Origin: Dyadobacter soli
Lineage (GTDB): Bacteria > Bacteroidota > Bacteroidia > Cytophagales > Spirosomataceae
NCBI RefSeq assembly: GCF_900101885.1
Contig: NZ_FNAN01000006.1
Span: forward strand, 310,001 to 374,000
Direction of reading: 5' to 3'
DNA: 64,000 nt
In this document: one piece after another, positions 52,165 through 61,900 of the stretch
Numbering within the stretch: the stretch's first letter is position 1
Layout of the letters: each line of letters starts with the position of its first letter
Translations under genes and position numbers: made by a program
Notes under the pieces: model-generated
What the model was told of the DNA's origin: nothing
The model's input: the letters and a program-made list of their open reading frames with translations, nothing else
The model's database searches: none

Positions 52165-52331
52165 TTGAAAACCCAGTATGCGCGATTCTCCGAACTGCGC
52201 AGGTTAATATTAGTTATCATCAGTAACAAATAATGGATAGAATTGTTCTAATGTGGCATTTGCGGTGGCAAATCTAACCGTCAAACCGACACGTTACCAG
52301 GCCGGTTTTCAGGATACACAACAATTATTGT

Positions 52332-52339
52332 TATATTTG
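52332..52339 (+). promoter_or_regulatory. Possible -7 element of accD
   Basis: TATATTTG matches TANNTTTG, 76 bp before accD. A T-rich stretch (GGTTTTC) lies where the -33 would be, but lacks the TTTG. Nothing else is seen in the 250-bp gap. Confidence 0.4.
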
Positions 52340-52414
52340 AGCCCGTTATTCATCATGAAATTTCAATAATCATCTGGTTTTCAGATTGTTATACATAAAT
52401 CAACCCACATAAAT

Positions 52415-53257
52415 ATGTCCTGGTTTATTCGGAAAGAAAAAGGTATCAACACACCGACTGAAATGAAGCGCGAAGCGCCGGACGGTTTGTGGTATCAATG
52501 TCCTAATTGCAAAAAAATCACTCCTACCAGGGAACATAAGCAGAATGCTTTTACCTGCCCGCATTGCAACTACCATGAAAAAGTGGGGTCGGACGTGTAT
52601 TTCAACCTGCTTTTCGATGACAATGAGTTTATCGAACTCGATGCGAACCTAATCTCCGGCGACCCGCTGGGTTTTGTAGATACTAAGGCTTACCCCGACC
52701 GTATCAAGTCGACCATGAAAAAAACCGGGTTGAAAGATGCGGTGCGCACAGGTCATGGTAAAATGAATGGGCTGGATCTCGTAATCGCCTGTATGGATTT
52801 CAGTTTCATCGGCGGATCGATGGGTTCGGTAGTGGGAGAAAAAATCGCACGTGCGATTTCTTACTCTTTGGAAAAGAAGATCCCATTCCTGATGATTTCG
52901 AAGTCGGGCGGTGCCCGGATGATGGAGGCAGGGTTTTCGCTGATGCAAATGGCAAAGACCTCGGCACGTCTGGCGCAATTGTCGGAGGCCAAAGTGCCAT
53001 ACATTTCGCTGCTCACTGATCCTACAACCGGCGGTGTTACAGCATCTTACGCCATGCTCGGCGACTTCAACATTTCGGAGCCCGAAGCGTTGATCGGATT
53101 CGCCGGTCCGCGCGTAATCCGCGAGACGATCGGTAAGGACCTGCCGAAAGGCTTCCAAAGCGCGGAATTCGTGCTGGAACACGGTTTCCTCGACTTCATT
53201 GTCGATCGCAAGGATTTGAAAGATAAATTGACAAGCCTGCTGAGTATGCTTGCATAA
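52415..53257 (+). CDS. accD: Acetyl-CoA carboxylase carboxyltransferase subunit beta
   Basis: A 280-residue subunit with an N-terminal four-Cys zinc ribbon (CPNCKK ... CPHCNY, residues ~28-50) and a crotonase-like carboxyltransferase domain ([56 protein letters not shown]). With AccA it moves carboxyl from biotin to acetyl-CoA, the first step of fatty-acid synthesis. accA is not in the window. Single-gene unit with a strong terminator. Confidence 0.96.
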   Translation: MSWFIRKEKGINTPTEMKREAPDGLWYQCPNCKKITPTREHKQNAFTCPHCNYHEKVGSDVYFNLLFDDNEFIELDANLISGDPLGFVDTKAYPDRIKSTMKKTGLKDAVRTGHGKMNGLDLVIACMDFSFIGGSMGSVVGEKIARAISYSLEKKIPFLMISKSGGARMMEAGFSLMQMAKTSARLAQLSEAKVPYISLLTDPTTGGVTASYAMLGDFNISEPEALIGFAGPRVIRETIGKDLPKGFQSAEFVLEHGFLDFIVDRKDLKDKLTSLLSMLA

Positions 53258-53271
53258 GCAATAGCATTGAA

Positions 53272-53308
53272 CAAAGCGGCCCGTCAGGTTATCTGGCGGG
53301 CCGCTTTG
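53272..53308. terminator. Strong bidirectional terminator
   Basis: A 16-bp stem (CAAAGCGGCCCGTCAG with CTGGCGGGCCGCTTTG, one G-T pair) and 5-nt loop between the convergent accD and SnoaL-like genes. Confidence 0.85.
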
Positions 53309-53337
53309 TATTTAGGCTAATGCATTGATTGCGGTGA

Positions 53338-53829
53338 CTAGGGACAGGCTTCTTTCCGTCGGGTGTCGGTAATGTCGTTGATCTTCCAGCCGCTGTTTGT
53401 TTTGATAAGGTTAAAAACATTAACGCCGCAGTGCGAGAACTTTTCGCCGAGGTAAAACTTGTAAGGCGCCCATACCACGGCCATAGGCCCGTCGATAGAA
53501 ACCTTGACGTCGTAAATGCGCTCGTCCCATTGATCCTTATGTGGCGTACCTACGGCTTTGACGAAACCGTCGACCGTGCCTTTGTGCGTGACGGTGGAAT
53601 CGGCGGCATTCTTGGAAATGGAGGTCAATGCGGCTGTTTTGGTAAACACGCTTCTGACGGCAGTGGAATCGCCATTGCGCATTCCCGTGAATAGTTTGTC
53701 GACAGTCTCGCGTGCGGCTGCTGCGTCGGGAGCTGCTGCGGACGGCGCTTGTGCGATAGCGCGGTGCGCGGGCGAGGCAACCGTGGCAATAAGCAGAATA
53801 AGTGTCAGGAAATGGCTAATACGTTTCAT
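53338..53829 (-). CDS. Exported SnoaL/NTF2-like protein
   Basis: A 163-residue protein with a signal peptide (MKRISHFLTLILLIATVASP, cut near AIAQ). The mature part fits the SnoaL-like/DUF4440 cone fold: a helical start (ETVDKLFTGMRNGDSTAVRS), then strands with GPMAVVWAPYKFYLG and the late WKINDITDTRR. Such domains bind small hydrophobic molecules or act as accessory modules; no catalytic role is visible. Divergent from smpB. Confidence 0.75.
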   Translation of the reverse strand: MKRISHFLTLILLIATVASPAHRAIAQAPSAAAPDAAAARETVDKLFTGMRNGDSTAVRSVFTKTAALTSISKNAADSTVTHKGTVDGFVKAVGTPHKDQWDERIYDVKVSIDGPMAVVWAPYKFYLGEKFSHCGVNVFNLIKTNSGWKINDITDTRRKEACP

Positions 53830-53859
53830 TGGTATAGTTTTAACAAAAACTTAATTTTG
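53829..53859 (+). promoter_or_regulatory. Promoter of smpB
   Basis: TTG (53829-53831) and -7 TAATTTTG (53852-53859) are 20 bp apart, and the smpB ATG follows 29 bp later. Confidence 0.55.
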
Positions 53860-53888
53860 AGCCCCTTTGTAAATTTTTGGGAATCGAT

Positions 53889-54347
53889 ATGTCGGAAAAA
53901 ATAGTTAAAAAAGTAGATATAAGGAACAGACGGGCTTCATTCGAATACTTCTTCCTCGAAGAGTTCACGACCGGTATGGTGCTTACAGGTACGGAAATCA
54001 AATCGATCAGGCAGGGTAAGGTCAATTTCCAGGATGCTTACTGCCTGTTTATGGATGGAGAACTTTTCATTCGCAGTCTTCACATTTCGCCTTACACAGA
54101 AGGCACGCATTACAACCACGAGCCGATGCGCGACCGCAAATTGCTGATTACCAAGCGCGAGCGGAAGAAATTGATCGAAGGTTTGAAGGATGTCGGCCTT
54201 ACGATTATACCTGTCCGGTTGTTCACCAGCGAGCGGGGGTTGGCCAAGTTACATATTGCGCTGGCAAAAGGTAAAAAGCTTTACGATAAGCGGGATAGCA
54301 TTAAAGAGCGGGATGTGAAACGCGAGAATGATCGTGCAGGTTACTGA
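53889..54347 (+). CDS. smpB: SsrA-binding protein SmpB
   Basis: A 152-residue protein from the ATG at 53889 (a TTG at 53877 is less likely). Signatures: RNRRASFEYFFLEEF, GMVLTGTEIKSIRQGKVNFQDAY and the C-terminal KGKKLYDKRDSIKERDVKRE that enters the decoding centre. It brings tmRNA to stalled ribosomes. The ssrA gene is not seen nearby. Confidence 0.96.
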   Translation: MSEKIVKKVDIRNRRASFEYFFLEEFTTGMVLTGTEIKSIRQGKVNFQDAYCLFMDGELFIRSLHISPYTEGTHYNHEPMRDRKLLITKRERKKLIEGLKDVGLTIIPVRLFTSERGLAKLHIALAKGKKLYDKRDSIKERDVKRENDRAGY

Positions 54348-54494
54348 GTGGCCGGTCGCGTAAGCGTACAAAATGTGCTAATTCGGTGATCCTGCGGGTT
54401 TTCCGGTAAATCCTTTCAGCAATATTTGAAAATCTCGGAGCGTTTTTTCTGGTGAAATATTCTTATATTGTGGGAATTAACGACCACAGGGCTC

Positions 54495-55004
54495 ATGGGT
54501 AAAGTATTGGTTCTGAATCAGGATTACAGCGCATTAAGTGTTTGCACAGTTCCGAAGGCATTTCTGCTGGTGTATATGAAGAAAGCGGAAATGCTCGCCG
54601 AATCTCAGCTGGAACATTTGAGGACCGTCAACGACAGGTATCCCATGCCCGTCGTGATACGCCTGCATCGCTACATACACATACCATACAGAGGCGTAGT
54701 CATGACCAGGCAAAACCTCTTCAAGCGGGACGGCAACAGGTGCCAGTATTGCGGAACCCACGATAATCTGACCCTGGACCATGTGATGCCGAAAAGTAGG
54801 GGAGGGAAAACCACCTGGGATAATTTGGCCACCGCATGTAAAAGATGCAACTCCCGCAAAGGAGACCATACGCCGGAAGAGGTTGACATGCCGTTAAAGC
54901 AGCGACCGTTCCGGCCTTCTTTTTTAATGTTCATCCGGGATTTTTCAGGCATGGCCGATGACGAGTGGCTGCCGTACCTCGGATCGAAGGAGCGTTCTTG
55001 CTAA
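54495..55004 (+). CDS. HNH endonuclease family protein
   Basis: About 169 residues from the ATG at 54495. The C-terminal half is an HNH (McrA-like) nuclease motif with zinc Cys pairs: CQYCGTHDNLTLDHVMPKSR (catalytic DH), then ACKRCNSRKG. The N-terminal half (MGKVLVLNQDYSALSVCTVP) is shared with a widespread family of stand-alone HNH proteins of unknown role. It is not beside restriction, phage or toxin genes. Its stop is followed by repeat element D. Confidence 0.85.
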   Translation: MGKVLVLNQDYSALSVCTVPKAFLLVYMKKAEMLAESQLEHLRTVNDRYPMPVVIRLHRYIHIPYRGVVMTRQNLFKRDGNRCQYCGTHDNLTLDHVMPKSRGGKTTWDNLATACKRCNSRKGDHTPEEVDMPLKQRPFRPSFLMFIRDFSGMADDEWLPYLGSKERSC

Positions 55005-55029
55005 CGTCGTTCGGTACGGTGCCGGTTTG

Positions 55030-55126
55030 CGTAATGTCATTTGTTGTCAAGAATAGTCAGAAGGTTGACTACGCTTGACTACTTCCTGACCACTTCCTGA
55101 CTATTTCCTGACCAGAACCTGACTTT
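55030..55126. repeat. Intergenic repeat element D (11-bp tandem units)
   Basis: From about 55075 to 55124 the period is 11 bp: TGACTACTTCC, TGACCACTTCC, TGACTATTTCC, TGACCAGAACC, TGAC. The left part has GTCATTTGTTGTCAAGAATAGTC, whose two halves match the AACAAATGAC end of the A/B core and the TCAAGAATGG unit. It lies between the HNH gene and rpsA. Confidence 0.82.
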
Positions 55127-55203
55127 TTCGCGCCCGAATGGCGCCTATCTCCCTCATTGCCAAATTAAAATTGCCAACGTTTCAGATTTTCGCTGGGAAT
55201 GCG

Positions 55204-55211
55204 TAATTTTG
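55204..55211 (+). promoter_or_regulatory. Possible -7 element of rpsA
   Basis: TAATTTTG matches TANNTTTG. TTTC at 55180-55183 sits 20 bp upstream, one base off a -33 TTTG. The leader to the rpsA ATG would be about 80 nt. Confidence 0.45.
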
Positions 55212-55299
55212 CGTCCTGATTTTTCAAAAATACTTGTTGAACTAATTTTCAGCCGATTAGCCCGCCGGCTGATGTATCGAAGGGCCATTATTCCTATTT

Positions 55300-57105
55300 A
55301 TGTCTAAGGAAAAACAAAATCAACCACTTCCCGAATTCGATTGGGATAAAGCATCAGACAAAGGTTTCGGAACTGCTTATTCATCTGCTGACCGTACCCG
55401 TCTGGAACAAATGTATGAGACTACCCTTTCTCCTGTTTCGGAAAAAGAAGTAGTTAAAGGTGTTGTAGTAGGTATTACAGACCGCGAGGTGATCCTGAAC
55501 ATCGGTTTCAAATCTGATGGTATCGTTTCATCCAATGAATTCCGCGACCTGCCAGGTTTGAAAATCGGCGACGAAGTGGAAGTTTACGTAGAGAACCAGG
55601 AAGACGCACAAGGTCAGCTGGTGCTTTCACGCAAAAAAGCGAAAGTTATCACTGCATGGGATAACATCCAGAAATCATTCGACGAGGATGTTGTTATCGA
55701 TGCAAATGTTAAGAGAAGAACCAAAGGTGGTCTTATCGTTGATATTTTCGGCATTGAAGCCTTCTTGCCAGGTTCACAAATCGATGTGAAACCAATCCGT
55801 GATTTCGACGTGTTCGTTGGAAAGCGCATGGAAGTAAAAGTTGTGAAAATCAACTACGCTAACGATAACGTAGTAGTATCTCACAAAATCCTGATCGAGA
55901 AAGACCTCGAAGCACAACGTCAGCAAATCCTGAACAACCTTGAAAAAGGTCAGGTATTGGAAGGCGTGATCAAAAACATGACCAACTTCGGTGTGTTCAT
56001 CGACCTTGGTGGTGTTGACGGTCTGTTGCACATTACTGATATTTCATGGGGCCGTATCAACCACCCATCTGACCTCCTTTCATTGGATCAGAAACTGAAC
56101 GTGGTTGTTCTCGACTTCGACGAAGAGAAAAAGCGTATTTCTTTGGGTCTGAAACAACTTCAGTCTCACCCATGGGATTCACTGGCAGACGAAATCCAGG
56201 TTGGTTCGAAAGTTACTGGTCGCATCGTTAATGTTGCTGACTACGGCGCTTTCCTTGAAATCAAACCAGGTGTTGAAGGTCTGATCCACGTTTCTGAAAT
56301 GTCATGGTCTCAGCACCTGCGCAATCCACAGGAGTTCATGAACGTGAACGACGAGATCAGCGCGGTTGTATTGACGCTTGACCGTCAGGAGCGCAAAATG
56401 TCTCTCGGTATCAAACAACTTACCGAAGATCCTTGGACTCAAGGTTCATTGAAAGAGAAATATGCGATCGGCACCCGTCACAAAGGTGTTGTTCGTAACC
56501 TGACTAACTTCGGTCTCTTTATTGAACTCGAAGAAGGTATCGACGGTCTGGTACACGTTTCTGACCTTTCATGGACTAAGAAAATCAAGCATCCTTCCGA
56601 CTTCGTGAAAGTAAACGACGAGCTGGAAGTAGTTGTACTTGAACTGGACGCGGACAACCGTCGTCTTGCTTTGGGCCACAAACAGCTTGAGGAAAACCCA
56701 TGGGATACTTTCGAGAGCATTTTCGAAGTAGGTTCAGTACACAAATCTACGATCGTTGCAAAAGGTGATAAATTTGCTACACTCGAACTTCCTTACGGAA
56801 TCGAAGGTGTTGCTTCTATCAAAAACCTTGCGAAAGAAGACGGAACATTTGCTGAGGTAGGTGAGAGCCTTGACTTCACTGTTCTTGAATTCCTGAAAGA
56901 CGAGAAGAAAATCGTTCTGACTCACTCGAAAGTGAAAGGCGTACCAGCTGAGGAAAGAAGAGAGGACAAGCCTAAGGCTGCGAAAAGCGCTCCTGCTTCT
57001 GAATCGGTAAACAAGGAAGCAGAGAAATCTACTTTCGGTGACCTGAGCGTTCTGTCTGCATTGAAAGAGCAGATGGAAGAGAGCGAGAAGAAAGGAAAAA
57101 AGTAA
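55300..57105 (+). CDS. rpsA: 30S ribosomal protein S1
   Basis: A 601-residue protein with six S1 RNA-binding repeats: the first (VVKGVVVGITDREVILNIGF) and second are divergent, the third to fifth are the best (NMTNFGVFIDLGGVDGLLHI; ADYGAFLEIKPGVEGLIHVS; NLTNFGLFIELEEGIDGLVH), and the sixth is degenerate. It unfolds mRNA leaders on the 30S subunit, which matters in a phylum that rarely uses Shine-Dalgarno sites. A Lys/Glu-rich tail ends it. Codon use is that of a highly expressed gene, with more T-ending codons than its neighbours. Confidence 0.96.
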   Translation: MSKEKQNQPLPEFDWDKASDKGFGTAYSSADRTRLEQMYETTLSPVSEKEVVKGVVVGITDREVILNIGFKSDGIVSSNEFRDLPGLKIGDEVEVYVENQEDAQGQLVLSRKKAKVITAWDNIQKSFDEDVVIDANVKRRTKGGLIVDIFGIEAFLPGSQIDVKPIRDFDVFVGKRMEVKVVKINYANDNVVVSHKILIEKDLEAQRQQILNNLEKGQVLEGVIKNMTNFGVFIDLGGVDGLLHITDISWGRINHPSDLLSLDQKLNVVVLDFDEEKKRISLGLKQLQSHPWDSLADEIQVGSKVTGRIVNVADYGAFLEIKPGVEGLIHVSEMSWSQHLRNPQEFMNVNDEISAVVLTLDRQERKMSLGIKQLTEDPWTQGSLKEKYAIGTRHKGVVRNLTNFGLFIELEEGIDGLVHVSDLSWTKKIKHPSDFVKVNDELEVVVLELDADNRRLALGHKQLEENPWDTFESIFEVGSVHKSTIVAKGDKFATLELPYGIEGVASIKNLAKEDGTFAEVGESLDFTVLEFLKDEKKIVLTHSKVKGVPAEERREDKPKAAKSAPASESVNKEAEKSTFGDLSVLSALKEQMEESEKKGKK

Positions 57106-57135
57106 AATAAAATATGGTGCAGAAGAATTTTTTAA

Positions 57136-57143
57136 TACTTTTG
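57136..57143 (+). promoter_or_regulatory. Possible -7 element of tRNA-Cys
   Basis: TACTTTTG matches TANNTTTG and lies 50 bp before the tRNA. No clear -33 is seen. A short inverted repeat (CAGCTGCC ... GGCAGCTG) follows. Confidence 0.45.
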
Positions 57144-57192
57144 CACCCGGAATCAGCTGCCAGCCTCGTGCAGGCAGCTGATTTTTAAAAAT

Positions 57193-57263
57193 GGTTCCGT
57201 GGCCGAGTGGCTAGGCAGAGGTCTGCAAAACCTCGTACAGCGGTTCGAATCCGCTCGGAACCT
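57193..57263 (+). tRNA. tRNA-Cys (anticodon GCA)
   Basis: A 71-nt cloverleaf: acceptor stem GGTTCCG with CGGAACC, D arm around GCCGAGTGGCTAGGC, anticodon stem GAGGT/ACCTC with loop CTGCAAA (GCA at 57225-57227), and T arm CGGTTCGAATCCG. The discriminator is T (U73), a Cys identity base. The CCA end is not encoded. Confidence 0.95.
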
Positions 57264-57315
57264 CCCCTTGAATTGTGGCCTTTTTCCCCAGGATTTTGGC
57301 ACAATAAAATGCCTG

Positions 57316-57368
57316 AAAAATACCATTTGGAACAAGCTTTTTAAACGAGCTCCAAATGGTATTTTTTT
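57316..57368. terminator. Terminator after tRNA-Cys
   Basis: Outer stem AAAAATACCATTTGGA with TCCAAATGGTATTTTT (16 bp), with a smaller inner pairing, ending in a T run. It works on both strands. From here to 57533 no gene is seen. Confidence 0.85.
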
Positions 57369-57476
57369 TGCTAGTTAGTTGAAAATCAAGTGCTACGGAT
57401 TTTGTAACTGTTGTGAAATTTGTCAAGCAAATTAGACAAATTATAAATAAGAAGGTGGGGTAAAATATCCCTGAAA

Positions 57477-57484
57477 TACTTTTG
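57477..57484 (+). promoter_or_regulatory. Possible -7 element of the act operon
   Basis: TACTTTTG matches TANNTTTG, 56 bp before the actA ATG. No TTTG lies about 20 bp upstream, so the call is tentative. Confidence 0.4.
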
Positions 57485-57539
57485 CGGATAAAGAATCGTG
57501 AGCTAGTTTTGTCTGTTGAAGAATAATGAATAGTTGATT

Positions 57540-58859
57540 ATGAATATACCATTCCGAATGGACGCTAAGTTTTGTTCCTTCTTTAATTACTCAAAATCCT
57601 TTGTAGCTATCCTCTTAGCTATCTTATTAAGCGTACCTACTTTAGTATCTGCGCAGGATAGCGCTGCTGCTGCGGCACCTGCCGCCGGCGCTGCTGCACC
57701 TGCTGGTGCAGCTTCCACTGGGGGGGGCGACGCTGCGAAAGGTGAATCGATCTTCAAAAACAACTGCGCTCAGTGCCACGCTCCAACCGACGAACGTGTA
57801 GTTGGTCCGGGTCTGAAAGGTGCAAGTTCCCGTCATGATTTTGCCTGGCTGTCGAAATGGGTACGTAACTCTTCCGCGATGATCGCTTCGGGCGATGCGT
57901 ATGCTGTTAAAATTTACAACGAATATTCGAAAGCTCAGATGACGAGCTTCCCGAATCTTTCGGACGATGATATCAAAGCGATCTTCGCTTACGTAGACCA
58001 GGCGTCTGCTGCTCCTGCCGCTGCTGCGGGTGGTGCTGCTCCTGCCGGTGGCGCTGCTGCTGGTGATGCCAAAGGTGGTGCTCCTTCCGATCTGTTTGTG
58101 ATCGTGCTGGTTGCATTGGTCGTTGTAATGGTGCTGGTACTCGGTGTTCTTCTCGTGATTGTATCGCTTCTTTCGAAGGCGGTTAAAGGCGGGGGGGCTG
58201 AAACTGAGGCTCCTGCCGGTGAAGGTTTCGGTGGTTTGCTTAAAAGGCTGACCGTTGATCCGGCGATCCGTTCTGCGACGCTCTGGATTTTCGTTCTGTT
58301 GGTTTTGAAATCTACTTTGGACGGTGCGTTTAACGTAGGCGTTCAGCAGGGATATGCTCCTAAGCAGCCTATTTCATTCTCTCACAAACTGCACGCAGGC
58401 GAATACAAAATCGACTGTAACTATTGCCACACCGGTGTTAACCGCGGTAAGTCGGCGCACATCCCTTCTGCTAACATCTGTATGAACTGCCACGGTGTTA
58501 TCAAAAAGGAATCTCCTGAAATTCAAAAGATTTATACTTCTATCGAGAACAACCAGCCTATCGAATGGGTGCGCGTTCACAACTTGCCTGACCTGGCGTA
58601 CTTCAACCACGCACAACACGTAAACGTGGGTGGCCTGGAATGCCAGAACTGCCACGGCGATGTTGAGAAAATGGAAGTAATACAGCAACGTTCGTCACTG
58701 ACGATGGGATGGTGTATTGATTGTCACCGTAAAACTGAGGTAAATACCAAAGACAATCAGTACTACGATAAGCTGGTACAGTTGCACGCTTCTGAAAGCA
58801 AAGAGGCTTTGAAAGTAGCGGATATTGGTGGTCTGGAATGTTCTAAGTGCCACTACTAA
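57540..58859 (+). CDS. actA: Alternative complex III multiheme cytochrome c subunit ActA
   Basis: About 439 residues from the ATG at 57540; a second ATG at 57558 is also possible. Signal peptide ends near VSAQ. Six CxxCH heme sites are present: one in an N-terminal monoheme domain (CAQCHA) and five in the C-terminal part (CNYCHT, CMNCHG, CQNCHG, CIDCHR, CSKCHY). Two membrane helices lie between (FVIVLVALVVVMVLVLGVLL and WIFVLLVL region). Two Ala/Gly/Pro-rich linkers flank the monoheme domain. ActA carries electrons from menaquinol towards cytochrome c. First gene of the act operon. Confidence 0.9.
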   Translation: MNIPFRMDAKFCSFFNYSKSFVAILLAILLSVPTLVSAQDSAAAAAPAAGAAAPAGAASTGGGDAAKGESIFKNNCAQCHAPTDERVVGPGLKGASSRHDFAWLSKWVRNSSAMIASGDAYAVKIYNEYSKAQMTSFPNLSDDDIKAIFAYVDQASAAPAAAAGGAAPAGGAAAGDAKGGAPSDLFVIVLVALVVVMVLVLGVLLVIVSLLSKAVKGGGAETEAPAGEGFGGLLKRLTVDPAIRSATLWIFVLLVLKSTLDGAFNVGVQQGYAPKQPISFSHKLHAGEYKIDCNYCHTGVNRGKSAHIPSANICMNCHGVIKKESPEIQKIYTSIENNQPIEWVRVHNLPDLAYFNHAQHVNVGGLECQNCHGDVEKMEVIQQRSSLTMGWCIDCHRKTEVNTKDNQYYDKLVQLHASESKEALKVADIGGLECSKCHY

Positions 58860-58904
58860 TCAAGAAATTAATACCGGATACAACTCATTGTATTGAATAG
58901 TTTT

Positions 58905-61900
58905 ATGGAAAATACTAATAAAAGATACTGGCGGGGACTTGAAGAGCTGAGGAATGATGAGAAGTTTGTAAAAGATGCAAGTTCAGAGTTCCCAAGCGCA
59001 CCGACCGAAAGTCAGTATGAAAGCCTGGTGGATGGCGTAGGAACCCATCGTCGTGATTTCCTTAAAGTATTGGGCTTTGGAATGGCGGCTGTATCGCTCG
59101 CAGCTTGCGAAACGCCGGTAAAGAAAGCCATCCCTTACGTTAACAAGCCGGAAGGCGAATTCCCTACTATATCTAACTGGTATGCATCCACTTACGCAGA
59201 AGGTGGTGACTACGCAAGTATCCTGGTCAAAACCCGCGAGGGACGGCCTGTTAAAATAGAAAGCAACTCCCTTTCCAAAGTATCCTGGGGTGTAAGCTCA
59301 AGAGCACACGCTTCGTTGCTCGGCTTGTATGACAATGAGAAACTGAAAGGACCTAAGAAAGGTGAAGATACCAAAGTAAGCTGGGAAACTGTCGACAAGG
59401 AGATCGCTGATCAACTTGGCGCAATCGCAGCAAAAGGCGGAGCAATCCGTATCCTTACTTCTACTATTCTGAGCCCGTCGACCAAGGCGGTAATCGCAGA
59501 CTTCACTGCAAAATATCCAACCACTACCCACGTGGTTTACGATGCCAACTCTTCTTACGCACTTGTAAAAGGCAATGAGTTGTCATTCGGTAAAGCCGTT
59601 ATTCCTTCTTACGATTTCAGCAAAGCGAAAGTAGTTGTAGGCATCGACGGTGACTTCCTCGGAACATGGCTTGCACCTGATACATTCTCGAAGCAATTCG
59701 CCGACACTCGTCGCGTGAGCAGCGGGCATGACGGAAACAAGCAAATGTCCCGCTTGTACCAATTCGAATCTACACTTTCACTGACCGGTGCCAATGCAGA
59801 TTACCGTACTGCTGTGAAACCTTCGCAGATCGGTCTGGTTGCAGCTGCATTGTATAATAAAGTTGCGGCGAAACTGGGCGGAGCTTCCATTGCTACTGCG
59901 GCATTAAACATCGAAAACCTGGACAAAGCAGCAGCGGATCTCGTTGCAGCGAAAGGCCAGGCATTGGTTGTTTCAGGTGTAAACGATCCTTCGGTACAGG
60001 TTGTGGTGAATGCGCTGAACAGCCTGCTGGGCAGCTACGGTTCTACCATTAACCTTGACAAACCTGCAAACTATCGTCAGGGTAACGATATCGCTACCAA
60101 TCAACTGATCGACGAAGTTAAAGGCGGTAAAGTTTCTGCATTGATTTTGTGGGGTGCCAACCCGGTTTACGATCACCCACGCGGTGCTGAACTGGCTTCT
60201 GCATTGCCGCAGGTTTCATTGAGCGTATCGTTCAACGACCGCGCTGATGAAACTTCTTCCCTTTTGAAATACATCCTTCCTGCACCGCACTACCTCGAAT
60301 CTTGGGGTGATGCAGAACCGGTAGCGGGATCATACAGCTTGATTCAACCGGCGATTAGTCTGATTTTCAGCACTCGTCAGGCGCAATCATCGCTTTTGAA
60401 ATGGGCGGGCGCTTCGGCTGACTACCATGAATATGTAAAAGCATATTGGAGAAAGAACATCTATCCGCAAGCCGGAGGTGGTGACTTCGAGAAATTCTGG
60501 GTTAAATCCCTGCATGATGGCGTTCTGGATGTAGCTTCTGCTGCAACGGGCGCAGGCGCGACATTCTCCGGAAACCTTCCGACTGCTGCCGCTGCAATTG
60601 CAAAAAGATATAAAGCATCGTCATCAGGACTGGAACTTGCGATTTTCGAAAACGTAGGGATGGGTACCGGTTTCGCTGCAAACAACCCATGGTTGCAGGA
60701 AAATCCAGATCCGATTACCAAAGCTACCTGGGATAATCACGCAAATCTTTCACAAAAAACAGCAACTGAACTCGGCGTAGCGCAGGGTGATGTTGTGAAA
60801 CTGGATATCAAAGGCAAATCAGTTGAGTTGCCGGTGATCATTCAACCAGGTTTGGCGCAAGGTACTGTGGCTGTCGCGGTAGGTTATGGCCGTGAGAAAG
60901 CTGGTAAATCTGCTAATGGTGTAGGTAAAAACGTATTCCCGTTTGCTGCATTCACCGAAGGCTTCCTGAACTTTACGCCGGGTGAAGTAACCCTGTCGAA
61001 AACAGGTGAGACCCGCGAAATTGCTCAGACTCAGACACACAGTACAGTAATGAACCGTAAATCGGTTCTGCAGGAAACTGTATTGTCCCACTTCCAGAAA
61101 GATCCTTTGGCGGGACGTTTCATTCCGAAAATCCAGACTTCGGAGGGCGAGGTTGACGCAACAGACCTGTCGCTTTGGAACGGTCACAAATACAAGAACC
61201 ACTCATGGGGTATGGTGATCGACCTGAACACCTGCTTCGGTTGCGGATCTTGCGTGATCAGCTGCCAGAATGAAAACAACATTCCGGTAGTAGGTCGTCA
61301 GGAAATCATCAATGCGCGTGAAATGCACTGGCTGCGTATCGACCGCTATTACAGCAGCGATGCGGACGTGGAAGATCTTCGCGGATTGGAAATCGCTTCT
61401 GAAAATCCGGAAGTTACATTCCAGCCAATGCTTTGCCAGCACTGTAACAATGCTCCTTGCGAAACGGTATGTCCGGTATTGGCTACTACCCACAGCTCGG
61501 AAGGTTTGAACCAAATGACTTACAACCGTTGTGTAGGTACGAGATATTGTGCAAACAACTGCCCGTATAAAGTACGTCGCTTCAACTGGTTCAAATATTT
61601 TGATAACGACAACTTCGATTACAACTTCAATAATGACCTCGGTAAAATGGTCATTAACCCTGATGTAACGGTACGTTCAAGAGGGGTAATTGAAAAATGC
61701 TCAATGTGTGTTCACAGAATCCAGGAAGCCAAGCTGACTGCGAAGAAAGAAAGAAGACGCATTGTTGACGGTGAAGTGAGTGTTGCATGTGCTTCGTCCT
61801 GCCCTACGGACGCGATCACATTCGGCGACATGAACGATCCGGAAAGCCGCATCTCGAAATTGCTGGAAGTAGAAAGAGAAGGACGCGCATTCCATATGCT

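Noticed and set aside
53830-54494. tmRNA (ssrA) next to smpB
   Set aside because: No tRNA-like ends or tag reading frame found around smpB.
54495-55004. HNH protein as part of a defence island or prophage
   Set aside because: Its neighbours are smpB and rpsA, and the protein belongs to a widespread stand-alone family; no restriction, methylase or phage gene is near.
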